DNA from: DATFDN01 sp963756545
GTDB lineage: Bacteria; Pseudomonadota; Alphaproteobacteria; Acetobacterales; Acetobacteraceae
NCBI GenBank assembly: GCA_963756545.1
Contig: CAVWNY010000002.1
Location: 558,001 to 622,000, forward strand
Reading direction: 5' to 3'
DNA: 64,000 nucleotides
Below are positions 34,862 to 43,717 of the stretch, piece after piece; position 1 is the first letter of the stretch; each line of letters starts with the position of its first letter. Both the position numbers and the translations under genes were made by a program. The notes under the pieces were generated by a model. That model searched no databases, was not told the origin of the DNA, and worked only from the letters and a program-made list of their open reading frames with translations.

Positions 34862-36004
34862 TCAGCCGGCCGGCGCCGCAAGCACCTCGCGATAGACATC
34901 GAGCGTCCCCGCCTGCATGGCGGCCGTGGTGCAGCGGGCCAGCACGCCCACCCGCGCCCGCGCGCCCACCGCGTCTCGGGCCACATCGGGCAGTGCCAAC
35001 ACATGGTCGATCGCGGCGGCCAGCGCGGCCGGATCGCCCGGCGGTACCCGCCAGCCGGTCGCGCCCTCCTCAACCGTCTCGACCGGCCCGCCGAAATCGG
35101 CGGCGATCACCGGACGGCGCATCGCCTGCGCCTCGATCACCACGCGCCCGAACGCCTCCGGAGCGGTCGAGGCATGGATCACGACGTCGGCCAGCAGCAA
35201 CGCGGCCGGCATATCGCCGCAGTCGCCCGCCAGATGCACCCGCCCGGCGAGGCCGAGGGCGGCCGCGTGCCGGCGCAGCCCGTCTGAATAAGAGCTGCGC
35301 CCCTGATCGGCGCCGACGAGCACGATCCGTGCGTCCCGGCGGGCGAGCCGGGCCGCCGCGTCGATCAGAACCGCTTGCCCCTTCCAGCCGGTCAATCGGC
35401 CGGGAAGCATGATGACGGGCGCGCCCTTCTCCAGCCCCCAGGAGTCGCGCAGTCTTGACAGGCGCTCGGAGGACACCGCGTCCGGGTCGAACACCGAGGG
35501 ATCGATGCCACGCGGGATGACCCGGATGCGCGCGGGGTCGACCCCATGCTGGCGCGTGACAAGCTCCGCCATGAACCGGCTCGCGACGATCACGACGTCA
35601 CCCTTCGCCATCACCGAGTTGTACTTGCGCTTGAACGGCAGACTTTCGCCATACGCGCCATGATAGGTGGTGACGAACCGTGTTCCGGTGCGCCGGGCCG
35701 CGAGCCACGCCGACCAGGCCGGCGCACGGGATCGGGCGTGAACGATCGCCACGCCGTCGGCCTCGATCAGGCGCGCGAGCCGGCGGGCATTTCGCAGAAT
35801 GCCCACCGGGTTTTTGGCGAGCAGCGGCATGGCGACATGCCGCCCGCCGACCCGCTCCACCTCGGCCACCAACCGGCCGCCGGCGCTTGCCACCCGCGCA
35901 GTCCAGCCGGCCCCGGCCACCGCCGCGGCGATCTCGACCGTGCTCCGCTCCACCCCGCCCGTCTCAAGCGAGGGAAGCACTTGCAGGATGACGGGCCGGG
36001 TCAC
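34862..36004 (-). CDS. GT4-family glycosyltransferase
   Basis: The 380-residue protein is a GT-B fold glycosyltransferase: N-terminal VLPSLETGGVERSTVEIA, TTYHGAYGESLPFKRKYN, and the C-terminal donor-binding part with VIMLPGRLTGWKGQAVLIDA and the E-x7-E motif in APEAFGRVVIEAQAM. It probably transfers a hexose to a lipopolysaccharide-core or envelope glycan; donor and acceptor are unknown. It ends 37 bp before thrS on the same strand, so it may be co-transcribed with thrS-infC. Confidence 0.9.
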   Translation of the reverse strand: MTRPVILQVLPSLETGGVERSTVEIAAAVAGAGWTARVASAGGRLVAEVERVGGRHVAMPLLAKNPVGILRNARRLARLIEADGVAIVHARSRAPAWSAWLAARRTGTRFVTTYHGAYGESLPFKRKYNSVMAKGDVVIVASRFMAELVTRQHGVDPARIRVIPRGIDPSVFDPDAVSSERLSRLRDSWGLEKGAPVIMLPGRLTGWKGQAVLIDAAARLARRDARIVLVGADQGRSSYSDGLRRHAAALGLAGRVHLAGDCGDMPAALLLADVVIHASTAPEAFGRVVIEAQAMRRPVIAADFGGPVETVEEGATGWRVPPGDPAALAAAIDHVLALPDVARDAVGARARVGVLARCTTAAMQAGTLDVYREVLAAPAG

Positions 36005-36087
36005 GCGGTCGAAGCTAGCGGTAGTGCCTCAGTTTGAAACTTGCCCTCCACCGTTCGATTTGTGTGCGGGATGCATGACCGCAGCGT

Positions 36088-36546
36088 TCATTTCCCAACG
36101 TCTTCAGGACGTGCAATCGCGTGGACCATAATCTTCCATTCACCAGCTTCTTTCTTCAGCACTTCAAAGATATGTCCTTGGACGGTCTTGCCCGCCCCGG
36201 TGATATCATAGCTACCCCATGCCATGCCGTCGCCGTTGGGCAGCACCCTTGCATTCGTGAAGTGCAGGTTCACATCCGTCACGCTGCGCGCAAAAAGGCG
36301 TTGGAAATATTGCTCTACGCCCTGCGGACCCTGCTCAACCACCACCGTCGGCTGCATCCGGACGAAGACGCCGTTGGGATCGAATTGCCGTCCAATGGCC
36401 GCCGCGTCCTTTGTCGGGTAGGCGTCATGACGTTGCATCGCCAATTGCTGTGCCGCCTTCAAAACGTCCGCCTCAGCGGTGGTCTGGGCCGCAAGTGCCG
36501 GGGCCGATGTCGCCAGCGCAGCTAGCGCAATACATGCAAGTTTCAT
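36088..36546 (-). CDS. Secreted SnoaL/DUF4440-like (NTF2-fold) protein
   Basis: The 152-residue protein has a signal peptide (MKLACIALAALATSAPALA) and an NTF2-like core (YPTKDAAAIGRQFDPNGVF, WGSYDITGAGKTVQGHIFEV, EWKIMVHAIARP). Such domains bind small molecules or act as isomerases; no activity can be named. AGGGAG about eight bases before the ATG supports 36546 over an upstream in-frame start. Confidence 0.78.
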   Translation of the reverse strand: MKLACIALAALATSAPALAAQTTAEADVLKAAQQLAMQRHDAYPTKDAAAIGRQFDPNGVFVRMQPTVVVEQGPQGVEQYFQRLFARSVTDVNLHFTNARVLPNGDGMAWGSYDITGAGKTVQGHIFEVLKKEAGEWKIMVHAIARPEDVGK

Positions 36547-36755
36547 CGTGATTGCTCCCTGTAACAGAGGCCAGCACGATCGGCGCATGGCGTCAACGCG
36601 GGCAACCTCGGATTTCAAACTGAGACACGACCAAGCTAGCATATTGCCTCAGGGCAGATGCACGGGCATGATCGCATGGGCATTTTGGCACCGGAAATGA
36701 CCCATGCGAACCCCGCTCCGTACGCCGGAATTGACCGTGGCAGGCCGGTATTGAA

Positions 36756-37505
36756 ATGATTTGCCGGCTCGACAGAGGCGACGGCACCCACCTCGCCTAC
36801 ACCCTGAACGCCGGCCGCGCTCCCACCGTCGTGTTCCTGCCCGGCTTCCGCAGCGACATGACCGGCGACAAGGCGACATGGCTCGCCCAACTCTGCGCCG
36901 CGCGCGGGCAGTCCATGCTGCGCCTCGACTACTCCGGCCACGGTGCGAGCGGCGGCCGGTTCGAGGACGGCGGGATCGGGCGGTGGACCGCGGATGCGTT
37001 GCTCCTGATCGAGCGCCTGACGACCGGCACCGTCGTCTTGGTCGGCTCCTCGATGGGCGGCTGGATCGCACTTCTAGCGGCGCTGCGCCGGCCCGAGCGG
37101 ATCGCCGGCCTCGTCGGGATCGCCGCCGCGCCGGATTTCACCGAGCGCCTGATGTGGCAGGCCATGACCCCGCCGGAGCGCGAGGCCCTGTTCCGTGACG
37201 GCACCCTGATGGTCCCGAGCCAGTACGGCAACTCCTACCCGATCACCCGCCGCTTGATCGAGGACGGCCGCGCGCACCTGCTGCTGGATGCGCCCATCGA
37301 ACTCGACTGCCCCGTGCGCCTGCTGCACGGCCAGCGTGACCCCGACGTGCCCTGGGAGACCGCGCTCACGATCGCCGAGTGGCTGACCGGGGCTGACGTG
37401 CGAATCACGCTGGTCAAGGATGGCGATCACCGGCTGTCCCGGCCGCAGGACCTCGTGCTGCTAGGCCGGGTGCTCGCCCCGCTCCTCGGCGAGGATGGCG
37501 CTTAG
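36756..37505 (+). CDS. Alpha/beta hydrolase
   Basis: The 249-residue cytoplasmic protein has oxyanion-hole FLPGFRSDMTGDKA, the nucleophile elbow GSSMGG (about residues 98-103), the acid in GQRDPDVPW and the histidine in DGDHRLS. The layout resembles the ABHD10-type carboxylesterases/thioesterases. Its 3' end overlaps the convergent epimerase gene by 45 bp. Confidence 0.88.
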   Translation: MICRLDRGDGTHLAYTLNAGRAPTVVFLPGFRSDMTGDKATWLAQLCAARGQSMLRLDYSGHGASGGRFEDGGIGRWTADALLLIERLTTGTVVLVGSSMGGWIALLAALRRPERIAGLVGIAAAPDFTERLMWQAMTPPEREALFRDGTLMVPSQYGNSYPITRRLIEDGRAHLLLDAPIELDCPVRLLHGQRDPDVPWETALTIAEWLTGADVRITLVKDGDHRLSRPQDLVLLGRVLAPLLGEDGA

Positions 37506-38327
37506 TCCCTCCCGATAGCTCGGATAGAGCCACGCGATGCCGAGTGCCGCCTGGGTGGCGCGGCTGCGAACCTTGCGGTTCTCCGCCCAGAAGCCGCGCG
37601 CCATCGGGCTCATCGCCGCCGCGGCCGTCGCGAAATCCACGGCTGGCGGGGCGGGCACGCCAAGCAGCCGCGCGGCCTCCTCGACCACGACGGCGCTCTC
37701 CGCCGGCTCGTCATCGGCCAGGTTGAGGACGCGCACGCCCGCTTCGCTGTCCCGGCGCATCGCCGCTACGACCGCCCGCACGATGTCGTCGCGGTGGATG
37801 CGCCCGAAGGCGTGCCCGGGACGGATGACCCGGCGCGCCCGTCCGGCCCGCAGATCATCGAAGGCGGAGCGTTCGGGACCGTAGATACCCGCCAGGCGGA
37901 ACAGATCCACGGCGCATCGCCCGGCGAAACGCGACCATGCCGCCTCCGCCTCCACCCGCCGACGTGCCCTCTCCGATCCCGGCGCGGGAAGCGTGCTCTC
38001 GTCCACCCAGCCGCCATTGCGGTCGCCATAGACGCCGGTGGTGGAGAGATAGCCGACCCAGCGTGGCGGCGCCGCAGCTAGCGCAGCCGCCGCCCCATCC
38101 ACGGCGAGCAGCGGGTCGCCCGTCTCGCCAGGGGGTGCCGTGAGAAGCAGGTGGGTGACGCCGCCGGCCAGCACGTCCGGAATCTGCGCCGGTCCGATAA
38201 CCGCCGCTCCCGGCGGCGGACGGACCGGCCCGCGCGCCGTGCCGGTCACCGCCGCGCCCGACGCGGCGGCAGCCTCGGCCACGGCACGGCCGACATACCC
38301 CAACCCGAAGATCAGCAGGTGAACCAT
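37461..38327 (-). CDS. NAD-dependent epimerase/dehydratase (SDR) family protein
   Basis: The 288-residue extended SDR protein opens with LLIFGLGYVGRAVAEA (Rossmann motif) and has the STTGVYGDRNGGWVDE stretch, FRLAGIYGPERSAFDDL and GRIHRDDI. The YxxxK active-site pair is not obvious, so catalysis of a classical epimerisation is uncertain; the group is often annotated YeeZ-like. The ATG at 38327 directly precedes the Rossmann motif. Confidence 0.85.
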   Translation of the reverse strand: MVHLLIFGLGYVGRAVAEAAAASGAAVTGTARGPVRPPPGAAVIGPAQIPDVLAGGVTHLLLTAPPGETGDPLLAVDGAAAALAAAPPRWVGYLSTTGVYGDRNGGWVDESTLPAPGSERARRRVEAEAAWSRFAGRCAVDLFRLAGIYGPERSAFDDLRAGRARRVIRPGHAFGRIHRDDIVRAVVAAMRRDSEAGVRVLNLADDEPAESAVVVEEAARLLGVPAPPAVDFATAAAAMSPMARGFWAENRKVRSRATQAALGIAWLYPSYREGLSAILAEERGEHPA

Positions 38328-38383
38328 CCCCGCTCGCGTGCGCTGCTCGTGGACGTCTGGCAAGACCCTGCGTGACGGGCAAC

Positions 38384-38411
38384 AAAAAGGGGCCGGATGC
38401 CCGGCCCCTTT
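38384..38411 (-). terminator. Rho-independent terminator of hsp20
   Basis: On the minus strand AAAGGGGCCGG and CCGGCCCCTTT form an 11-bp perfect stem with a four-base loop, followed by further T residues. It lies 19 bp after the hsp20 stop and could act in both directions. Confidence 0.85.
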
Positions 38412-38429
38412 CGTCGTTCGCGCGGAGCG

Positions 38430-38915
38430 TCAGGCAGCCTTGGCCGTGTCGCCCTGCGGGTCATTGGCGATCTGCGCCGACGTCTCCGCCTGCGCGGCGG
38501 AGCCGATCGCGATGCGGCGGGGCTTCAGCGCCTCGGGCACCACGCGCTTCAGACCGACGTGCAGCAGCCCGTTCTGCAAATCCGCGCCTTCGACCACGAT
38601 GTGGTCGGCAAGGACGAAGCGCCGCTCGAACGCGCGCCCGGCGATGCCGCGATACAGCAGCTCGGACTTCTGCCCGTCCTGCCCGACGCGGCCGGAGATC
38701 AACAGCGTGTTCTCCTTGACAACGAGGTCAAGGTCCTCGGGCCGGAACCCGGCCACCGCCATCGTCAGGCGGTAATTGTCCTCACCCGTCTTCTCGATGT
38801 TGTAGGGCGGATAGCTAAGCGCCTCGGCCGACGCCGCGGCGGTGTCCATCTGACGGGCCAGCCGGTCAAAGCCAATGGCGGTGCGGAAAAGCGGAGCGAA
38901 GTCGATCGTAGTCAT
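38430..38915 (-). CDS. Small heat-shock protein, Hsp20 family
   Basis: The 161-residue protein has the alpha-crystallin domain (about 37-135): YPPYNIEKTGEDNYRLTMAV, GFRPEDLDLVVKENTL, GIAGRAFERRFVLADHIVV and LQNGLLHVGLKRVVPE. It resembles IbpA/HspA-type holdases that keep denatured proteins soluble. AGGAGG seven bases before the ATG gives a strong start, and a terminator follows. I could not identify a clear sigma-32 promoter upstream. Confidence 0.94.
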   Translation of the reverse strand: MTTIDFAPLFRTAIGFDRLARQMDTAAASAEALSYPPYNIEKTGEDNYRLTMAVAGFRPEDLDLVVKENTLLISGRVGQDGQKSELLYRGIAGRAFERRFVLADHIVVEGADLQNGLLHVGLKRVVPEALKPRRIAIGSAAQAETSAQIANDPQGDTAKAA

Positions 38916-39028
38916 CAGGAACCTCCTGCGAATAGCAAGGTTTCATACGGGCCGCCCGAGTGGGCCAGCCCTACACAGTCCCCGGAACCCCGAAGGCGTT
39001 CCGGACGCCCCTGATGTAGCCACCGCGT

Positions 39029-39050
39029 GGCCCGGTTCAAGAGCCGGGCC
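39029..39050 (-). other. Stem-loop after rpmE
   Basis: GGCCCGG (39029-39035) pairs with CCGGGCC (39044-39050), loop of eight bases, 17 bp after the rpmE stop on the minus strand. No T-run follows, so it may be a weak or Rho-assisted terminator. Confidence 0.45.
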
Positions 39051-39066
39051 GGACGACCGCGTCCGG

Positions 39067-39291
39067 CTATCCCTTCAGACCCAGGCCCGCGAATTTCTTG
39101 TTGAATTTCGCCACCTGGCCGCCCGTGTCGATGATCCTCTGCTGGCCGGTCCAGGCCGGGTGCGACTTCGGGTCGATGTCCAGCCGCAGCGTGTCACCAG
39201 GCTTGCCCCAGCAGCTTCGGGTGGTGAATCGCGTGCCATCGGTCATCACGACCATGACTTCGTGGTACTCGGGATGGATGCCCGGCTTCAT
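39067..39291 (-). CDS. rpmE: 50S ribosomal protein L31
   Basis: The 74-residue protein begins MKPGIHPEYHEVMVVMTDGT and has GDTLRLDIDPKSHPAWTG, the core of L31. The CxxC zinc pair of type A is absent, as in the alphaproteobacterial form. The ATG at 39291 gives the conserved N-terminus. Confidence 0.95.
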   Translation of the reverse strand: MKPGIHPEYHEVMVVMTDGTRFTTRSCWGKPGDTLRLDIDPKSHPAWTGQQRIIDTGGQVAKFNKKFAGLGLKG

Positions 39292-39539
39292 CTTAACCGC
39301 TCCTGGATCAAACAGGCGGCCGATGCCGACCGGCTGCCAAGGCGCGCCTTCTACCCGACACTGCCCCAAGTGGCCATCCCGAACCTCGCCCGAAATCCCG
39401 GCGCTCCGACGGGCGCGGCGGCGCCCGGGCCGGTCCGGCCACTCGGCCCGGACCGCGCCGATCGTGTGACGGGGCGGGCGGCCTCCTGGTTGCGGAGCGG
39501 TCGCGGCGCATCTAGCGTCGCATTGGAACGGAGGGGCCC

Positions 39540-40298
39540 ATGCGCCTGTCAGGCAAGATCGCTATCGTAACAGGCGCCGCGAGCGGCTTCGGCGAGGGCA
39601 TCGCGCGCCGCTTCGCCACCGAGGGCGCTTCCGTGGTCGCCGCCGACATGAACCTGGAGGGCGCGCGGCGGGTGGCCGCCGAGATCGGCGCCGTGGCCGT
39701 GGGCGGCGACGTGAGCCAGGGCGCCGACGTGCAGGCAATCGTGGACGCGGCGGTGCGGGCGTTTGGCGGCCTCGACGTGGTGGTGAACAACGCCGGCACG
39801 ACGCACCGCAACCGGCCGATGCTGGAGGTGGACGAGGCGACGTTCGACCGCGTCTATGCGGTGAACGTGAAATCCATCTTTTGGATGGCCCGGTCCGCCC
39901 TGCCCGTGTTGCGCCGCCCACGCGACGACGGCCGGCGGGGCGGGTCGATCATCAACATCGGCAGCACCGCCGGCATCAGCCCGCGCCCTGGTCTCGTCTG
40001 GTACAACGGCACCAAGGGCGCGGTGAACACGATCACCAAGGCGATGGCGCTCGAACTGGCCAAGGACAACATCCGGGTAAACTCGATCTGCCCGGTGATC
40101 GGAGCCACGGCCCTGGTCTCCGAGTTCATGGGCGGCGAGGACACGCCGGAGTTGCGGGAACGTTTTCTCGCCAGCATCCCGCTTGGCCGGATGAGCACGC
40201 CCGCCGACATCGCCCATGCGTGCGTCTGGCTGGCCGAAGACGATTCCAGCTTCATCACGGGCGTGCTGCTGCCGGTGGATGGCGGCCGGACCGCCTGA
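39540..40298 (+). CDS. SDR family NAD(P)-dependent oxidoreductase
   Basis: The 252-residue classical SDR has TGAASGFGEGIARRFA (cofactor loop), VNNAGTTHRNRP, the catalytic serine in INIGSTAGI and Tyr-x3-Lys in WYNGTKGA. ADMNLEGARR after beta-2 favours NAD. It oxidises or reduces an unknown alcohol/ketone. GGAGG is placed well before the ATG at 39540. It is the first gene of a run with pdxY and the NdvA-like exporter, nine bases before pdxY. Confidence 0.92.
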   Translation: MRLSGKIAIVTGAASGFGEGIARRFATEGASVVAADMNLEGARRVAAEIGAVAVGGDVSQGADVQAIVDAAVRAFGGLDVVVNNAGTTHRNRPMLEVDEATFDRVYAVNVKSIFWMARSALPVLRRPRDDGRRGGSIINIGSTAGISPRPGLVWYNGTKGAVNTITKAMALELAKDNIRVNSICPVIGATALVSEFMGGEDTPELRERFLASIPLGRMSTPADIAHACVWLAEDDSSFITGVLLPVDGGRTA

Positions 40299-40307
40299 GC
40301 AGGTCCC

Positions 40308-41168
40308 GTGAACATCCTCTCGGTCCAGTCCTGGGTCGCCTATGGCCATGTCGGCAATGCCGCCGCGATGTTCCCGCTCCAGCGCCTCGGGGCCGAGGTG
40401 TGGGCGGTCAACACCGTCCAGTTCTCGAACCACACGGGCTATGGGGACTGGACCGGCGAGGTGTTCACCGGCCCCGCCATTGGCGCCTTGATCGACGGCA
40501 TCGCCGCGCGCGGCGCCCTGCCACGCTGCGACGCCATCCTGTCGGGCTACATGGGCGACAAGGGCATCGGCGCGGCGATCCTGCAAGCCGTCGCGCGCGT
40601 GCGCGCGGTCAATCCGGAGGCCCTCTATTGCTGCGATCCGGTGATCGGCGACGATGGCGCGGGCATCTACGTCCGCCCGGGGATCGCCGACCTGATACGG
40701 GACCACGCCCTGCCGGCCGCCGATTGCGCCACGCCGAACCGCTTCGAGCTGGAGTGGCTGATCGGACACGCCTGCGCCACGCTCGAGGACGCGAAACACG
40801 GCGCGGCGCGGTTGGCCGCGATGCTGCGCCCGAACGGCCCCCGGACCGTGCTGGTCACCAGCCTGCGGACCGCCGAGACGCCGCCGGGCTGCATCGACAT
40901 GCTCTCCGCGGAAGGCGGCCAGTTCCACCTGCTCCGCACGCCCGAACTGCCCATCAACGTCAACGGCGCGGGAGATGTGCTCGCCGCCCTGTTTCTCTTC
41001 CACCGCGTCACCACCGGCAGCGCCGCGACGGCACTGGAGCGGGCGGGATCGTCCGTCTTTGGCCTGCTGCGCCGCACCGCCGAAGCCAACTCGCGCGAAC
41101 TGCTCCTGATCGCGGCCCAGGAGGAGTTCGTCACGGCCGGCAAACAATTCTCCGCGACATCATGCTGA
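40308..41168 (+). CDS. pdxY: Pyridoxal kinase
   Basis: The 286-residue protein matches PdxY: LSVQSWVAYGHVGNAAAMFP at the N-terminus, GYMGDKGI, YCCDPVIGDDGAGIYV, and NVNGAGDVLAALFL with the catalytic aspartate near the C-terminus. It phosphorylates pyridoxal with ATP in the salvage of vitamin B6. It uses a GTG start nine bases after the SDR gene, so translation is probably coupled. Confidence 0.93.
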   Translation: MNILSVQSWVAYGHVGNAAAMFPLQRLGAEVWAVNTVQFSNHTGYGDWTGEVFTGPAIGALIDGIAARGALPRCDAILSGYMGDKGIGAAILQAVARVRAVNPEALYCCDPVIGDDGAGIYVRPGIADLIRDHALPAADCATPNRFELEWLIGHACATLEDAKHGAARLAAMLRPNGPRTVLVTSLRTAETPPGCIDMLSAEGGQFHLLRTPELPINVNGAGDVLAALFLFHRVTTGSAATALERAGSSVFGLLRRTAEANSRELLLIAAQEEFVTAGKQFSATSC

Positions 41169-41250
41169 CCCAGGTGATCCCTCGCCCTGTTGCTGCCACA
41201 GGGGAGTGCGAAACCGCCGCCGCGGGGAAGGGACCAGCGCGGGCCAGCCG

Positions 41251-43020
41251 ATGCGTTTCCTGAAAATCTACGTGCGGGCGCTGCGCCTGCTCGGGTCGGA
41301 TCTGAAGGTCGCCGCCCTGCTCTGCCTGGGCAGCGTGATGGTGGCCGGGCTTCAGTTCCTCGACCCGGTCCTGTTTGGCCGCGTGATCGGGCTTCTGGCG
41401 GACTCCGACCAGCTTCGGAAGGACGTACTCTGGCAGCAGGCGACGGTCCTGCTCAGCATCTGGGCGGGCGTCGGCGTGGCGGGCATCGCGTCCAACATGA
41501 CCACCGCCTTGCAGGCCGAGCGGCTGGCCCACCGCAACCGCATCCAGGCGATCGGGCGATACTACAGCCACGTGCTGGCCCTGCCTTTGTCGTTCCATGG
41601 CGACACCCACTCAGGCCGGCTCATGAAGGTGATGATCTCCGGCACCGACAGCCTGTTCGCGATCTGGCTGGTGTTTTTCCGCGATCAGCTCGCGACGATC
41701 GCGTCTGTCGTTGTGCTGCTGCCGCTCACCTTGTTGATGAACTGGCGGCTCTCGATCTGTCTGATCGTGCTGGTGATCGTATTCGTCACAGTGACCGCCT
41801 TCGTGGTCAGCCGCACGCAGGCCGGCCAGCGGCGGGCCGAAGGTGCGAACTCACGATTGGCGGGAACCGTGTCGGACGCGCTCGGCAACATCATGGTCGT
41901 GCAGTCCTTCACCCGGCTGGCCGCCGAGCGCCGGCTGTTCGGCGACATCGCCCAGCAGGTGATCGCGCATCAGTTCCCGGTGCTGAACTGGTGGGCGGTT
42001 GTGAACGTGCTCACGCGCGGCGCCAGCACGCTAGCCGTTATCTCCATCGTCGTCGTCGGCACCATCCTGCACTTGGCCGGCGAGGCCGAGCTGTCCGACG
42101 TGGTCAGCTTCATGGGCTTCGCCACGCTGCTGATCAGCCGACTGGAGGCGGCTGTGAACTTCGCCGCCAACCTGTTCTTCCGCGCCCCGCAAATCGAGGA
42201 GTTCTTTTCCGTTCTGGATGCCAAGACCTCGGTTCCGGAAGCGGCGGACGCACACCGGCTCGACGCCGCGCATGGCGAGGTGACCTTCGAAACGGTGTCG
42301 TTCGCCTACCCAGGCGGGCAGAATGTATTGAGCGACATCGATTTCACCGCACGCCCGGGCATGGCCGTCGCCCTGGTCGGCCACACCGGAGCCGGCAAAT
42401 CGACTGTCATGGCGTTGCTTCAGCGCCTCTGGGATCCGACCGAGGGGCGCATCCTCATCGACGGCCAGGACCTGAGGGGGGCCACGCTCGAAAGCCTGCG
42501 CGCGGCCATCGGAGTCGTGTTCCAGGAAAGCATGCTGTTCAATCGCTCGATCCGCGACAACCTGCTGGTCGGCCAGCCCGACGCGACACAGGATGAAATC
42601 GAGCACGCCTGCAGGCTGGCCGACGCGCACGACTTCATCCTGCGCCAGCCACGCGGGTACGACACGCTGATCGGCGAACGCGGTTCCACCCTCTCGGGCG
42701 GCCAGCGTCAGCGCCTGGCGATCGCGCGCGCCCTGCTGAAAAACCCGCCCATCCTGATCCTGGACGAGGCTACCAGCGCGCTCGATGCAGCCACCGAGGC
42801 GCGGGTCAGCCGGGCGCTGCGCAACTTGATGCGCGGACGCACCACGTTTGTCATCGCGCATCGGCTGTCCACCGTGCGGGACGCCGACGAGATCCTGGTC
42901 TTCGACGCCGGCCGAGTGGTCGAGCGCGGCAGCTTCGACCAGCTTCTGACCCGTGGCGGCGTGTTTGCCGAATTGGTGCGGAGCCAGCTCGCTGCCGCCC
43001 CGGCCCTGGCCGCGGCGTGA
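41251..43020 (+). CDS. ABC exporter, NdvA/ChvA (beta-glucan) family
   Basis: The 589-residue fused permease-ATPase has six hydrophobic segments in the first 300 residues and a C-terminal ATPase with Walker A GHTGAGKST, signature LSGGQRQRLAIARA and Walker B ILILDEATSALD. The permease half follows NdvA/ChvA closely (ALPLSFHGDTHSGRLMKVM, VLNWWAVVNVLTRGAST, EAELSDVVSFMGFATLLISR), a family that exports cyclic beta-1,2-glucan. No glucan synthase gene is nearby, so the substrate is open. ATG at 41251 is favoured; a GTG at 41206 would add 15 arginine/glycine-rich residues. Confidence 0.9.
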   Translation: MRFLKIYVRALRLLGSDLKVAALLCLGSVMVAGLQFLDPVLFGRVIGLLADSDQLRKDVLWQQATVLLSIWAGVGVAGIASNMTTALQAERLAHRNRIQAIGRYYSHVLALPLSFHGDTHSGRLMKVMISGTDSLFAIWLVFFRDQLATIASVVVLLPLTLLMNWRLSICLIVLVIVFVTVTAFVVSRTQAGQRRAEGANSRLAGTVSDALGNIMVVQSFTRLAAERRLFGDIAQQVIAHQFPVLNWWAVVNVLTRGASTLAVISIVVVGTILHLAGEAELSDVVSFMGFATLLISRLEAAVNFAANLFFRAPQIEEFFSVLDAKTSVPEAADAHRLDAAHGEVTFETVSFAYPGGQNVLSDIDFTARPGMAVALVGHTGAGKSTVMALLQRLWDPTEGRILIDGQDLRGATLESLRAAIGVVFQESMLFNRSIRDNLLVGQPDATQDEIEHACRLADAHDFILRQPRGYDTLIGERGSTLSGGQRQRLAIARALLKNPPILILDEATSALDAATEARVSRALRNLMRGRTTFVIAHRLSTVRDADEILVFDAGRVVERGSFDQLLTRGGVFAELVRSQLAAAPALAAA

Positions 43021-43052
43021 TTGTATTTCCTGTCTCATACCAACCCCCAGTC

Positions 43053-43072
43053 ATGCTCGCGTATGCGAGCAT
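43053..43072. other. Perfect stem-loop after the NdvA-like exporter gene
   Basis: ATGCTCGC (43053-43060) pairs with GCGAGCAT (43065-43072) around GTAT. It lies between the exporter stop and the sigma-factor gene. Without a T-run it could be a terminator stem or a regulator site for the sigma-factor operon. Confidence 0.45.
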
Positions 43073-43117
43073 CCGCGAGTTCAGGGCACGCGTCAGTCGT
43101 GGACCGCGACATTGTGA

Positions 43118-43717
43118 ATGCGGGCCACGACACCCATGAGCCCAGATGGTGCGCTCGCGGGGTCGCGGCCGAGCCGATCTCAATTATCCGAGCACCTGAT
43201 CGCGGTCGCGACGAACAAGGATGTGGATGCGTTCCGAATCCTCTTCAGCTATTTCGCTCCGCGCGTGAAGGCCTACCTGCTTCGGTGTGGAGCCCCCCCG
43301 GCGACCGCCGAGGATGTGGCGCAGGATGTCATGCTCGCCATCTGGCGCAACGCTGCCCAGTACGATCCGGCCAGGGGAGACCCTTCGGCCTGGGTGTTCG
43401 GGATTGCTCGCAATGGACGCCTGACCGTGCTTCGGCACGAGCGGCGGCCCAACTTGTTTCAGGAGCTTCCGAAGGACCTCCCGAGCAGCTCCGATGAATG
43501 CGACACAGGCGCGATTGCCGCCGAGCGCAGGCGCCGCCTTGCCTCTGCCTTGCGCACGCTGCCGCCGGAACAGACCGAGATGGTGCGGCTCTCCTTTTTC
43601 GAGGACCGATCGCATAGCCAGATCGAACGCAAGCTCGGCATCCCCCTCGGCACCATCAAGTCGCACATCCGGCGCGCGATACTCCGTTTGCGCGCGGTGT
43701 TGGATGACGAGTTATGA
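43118..43717 (+). CDS. rpoE: ECF sigma factor, RpoE/ECF11 type
   Basis: The 199-residue protein has sigma region 2 (FRILFSYFAPRVKAYLLRCG, AEDVAQDVMLAIWRNAAQYD) and region 4 (LPPEQTEMVRLSFFEDRSHS, LGIPLGTIKSHIRRAILRLR). Paired with a ChrR-type anti-sigma gene by an ATGA overlap, it fits the group that answers singlet oxygen and peroxides in alphaproteobacteria. ATG at 43118 or 43136 (residue 7) are both possible; neither has a clear ribosome-binding site. Confidence 0.92.
   Translation: MRATTPMSPDGALAGSRPSRSQLSEHLIAVATNKDVDAFRILFSYFAPRVKAYLLRCGAPPATAEDVAQDVMLAIWRNAAQYDPARGDPSAWVFGIARNGRLTVLRHERRPNLFQELPKDLPSSSDECDTGAIAAERRRRLASALRTLPPEQTEMVRLSFFEDRSHSQIERKLGIPLGTIKSHIRRAILRLRAVLDDEL

Noticed and set aside
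34825..35073. Upstream extension of thrS
   Set aside because: It overlaps the glycosyltransferase 3' end and lacks family similarity; the TGS domain starts at 34824.
38916..39000. Sigma-32 promoter or thermosensor before hsp20
   Set aside because: No convincing CTTGAA/CCCCAT pair and no hairpin masking the ribosome-binding site was found.
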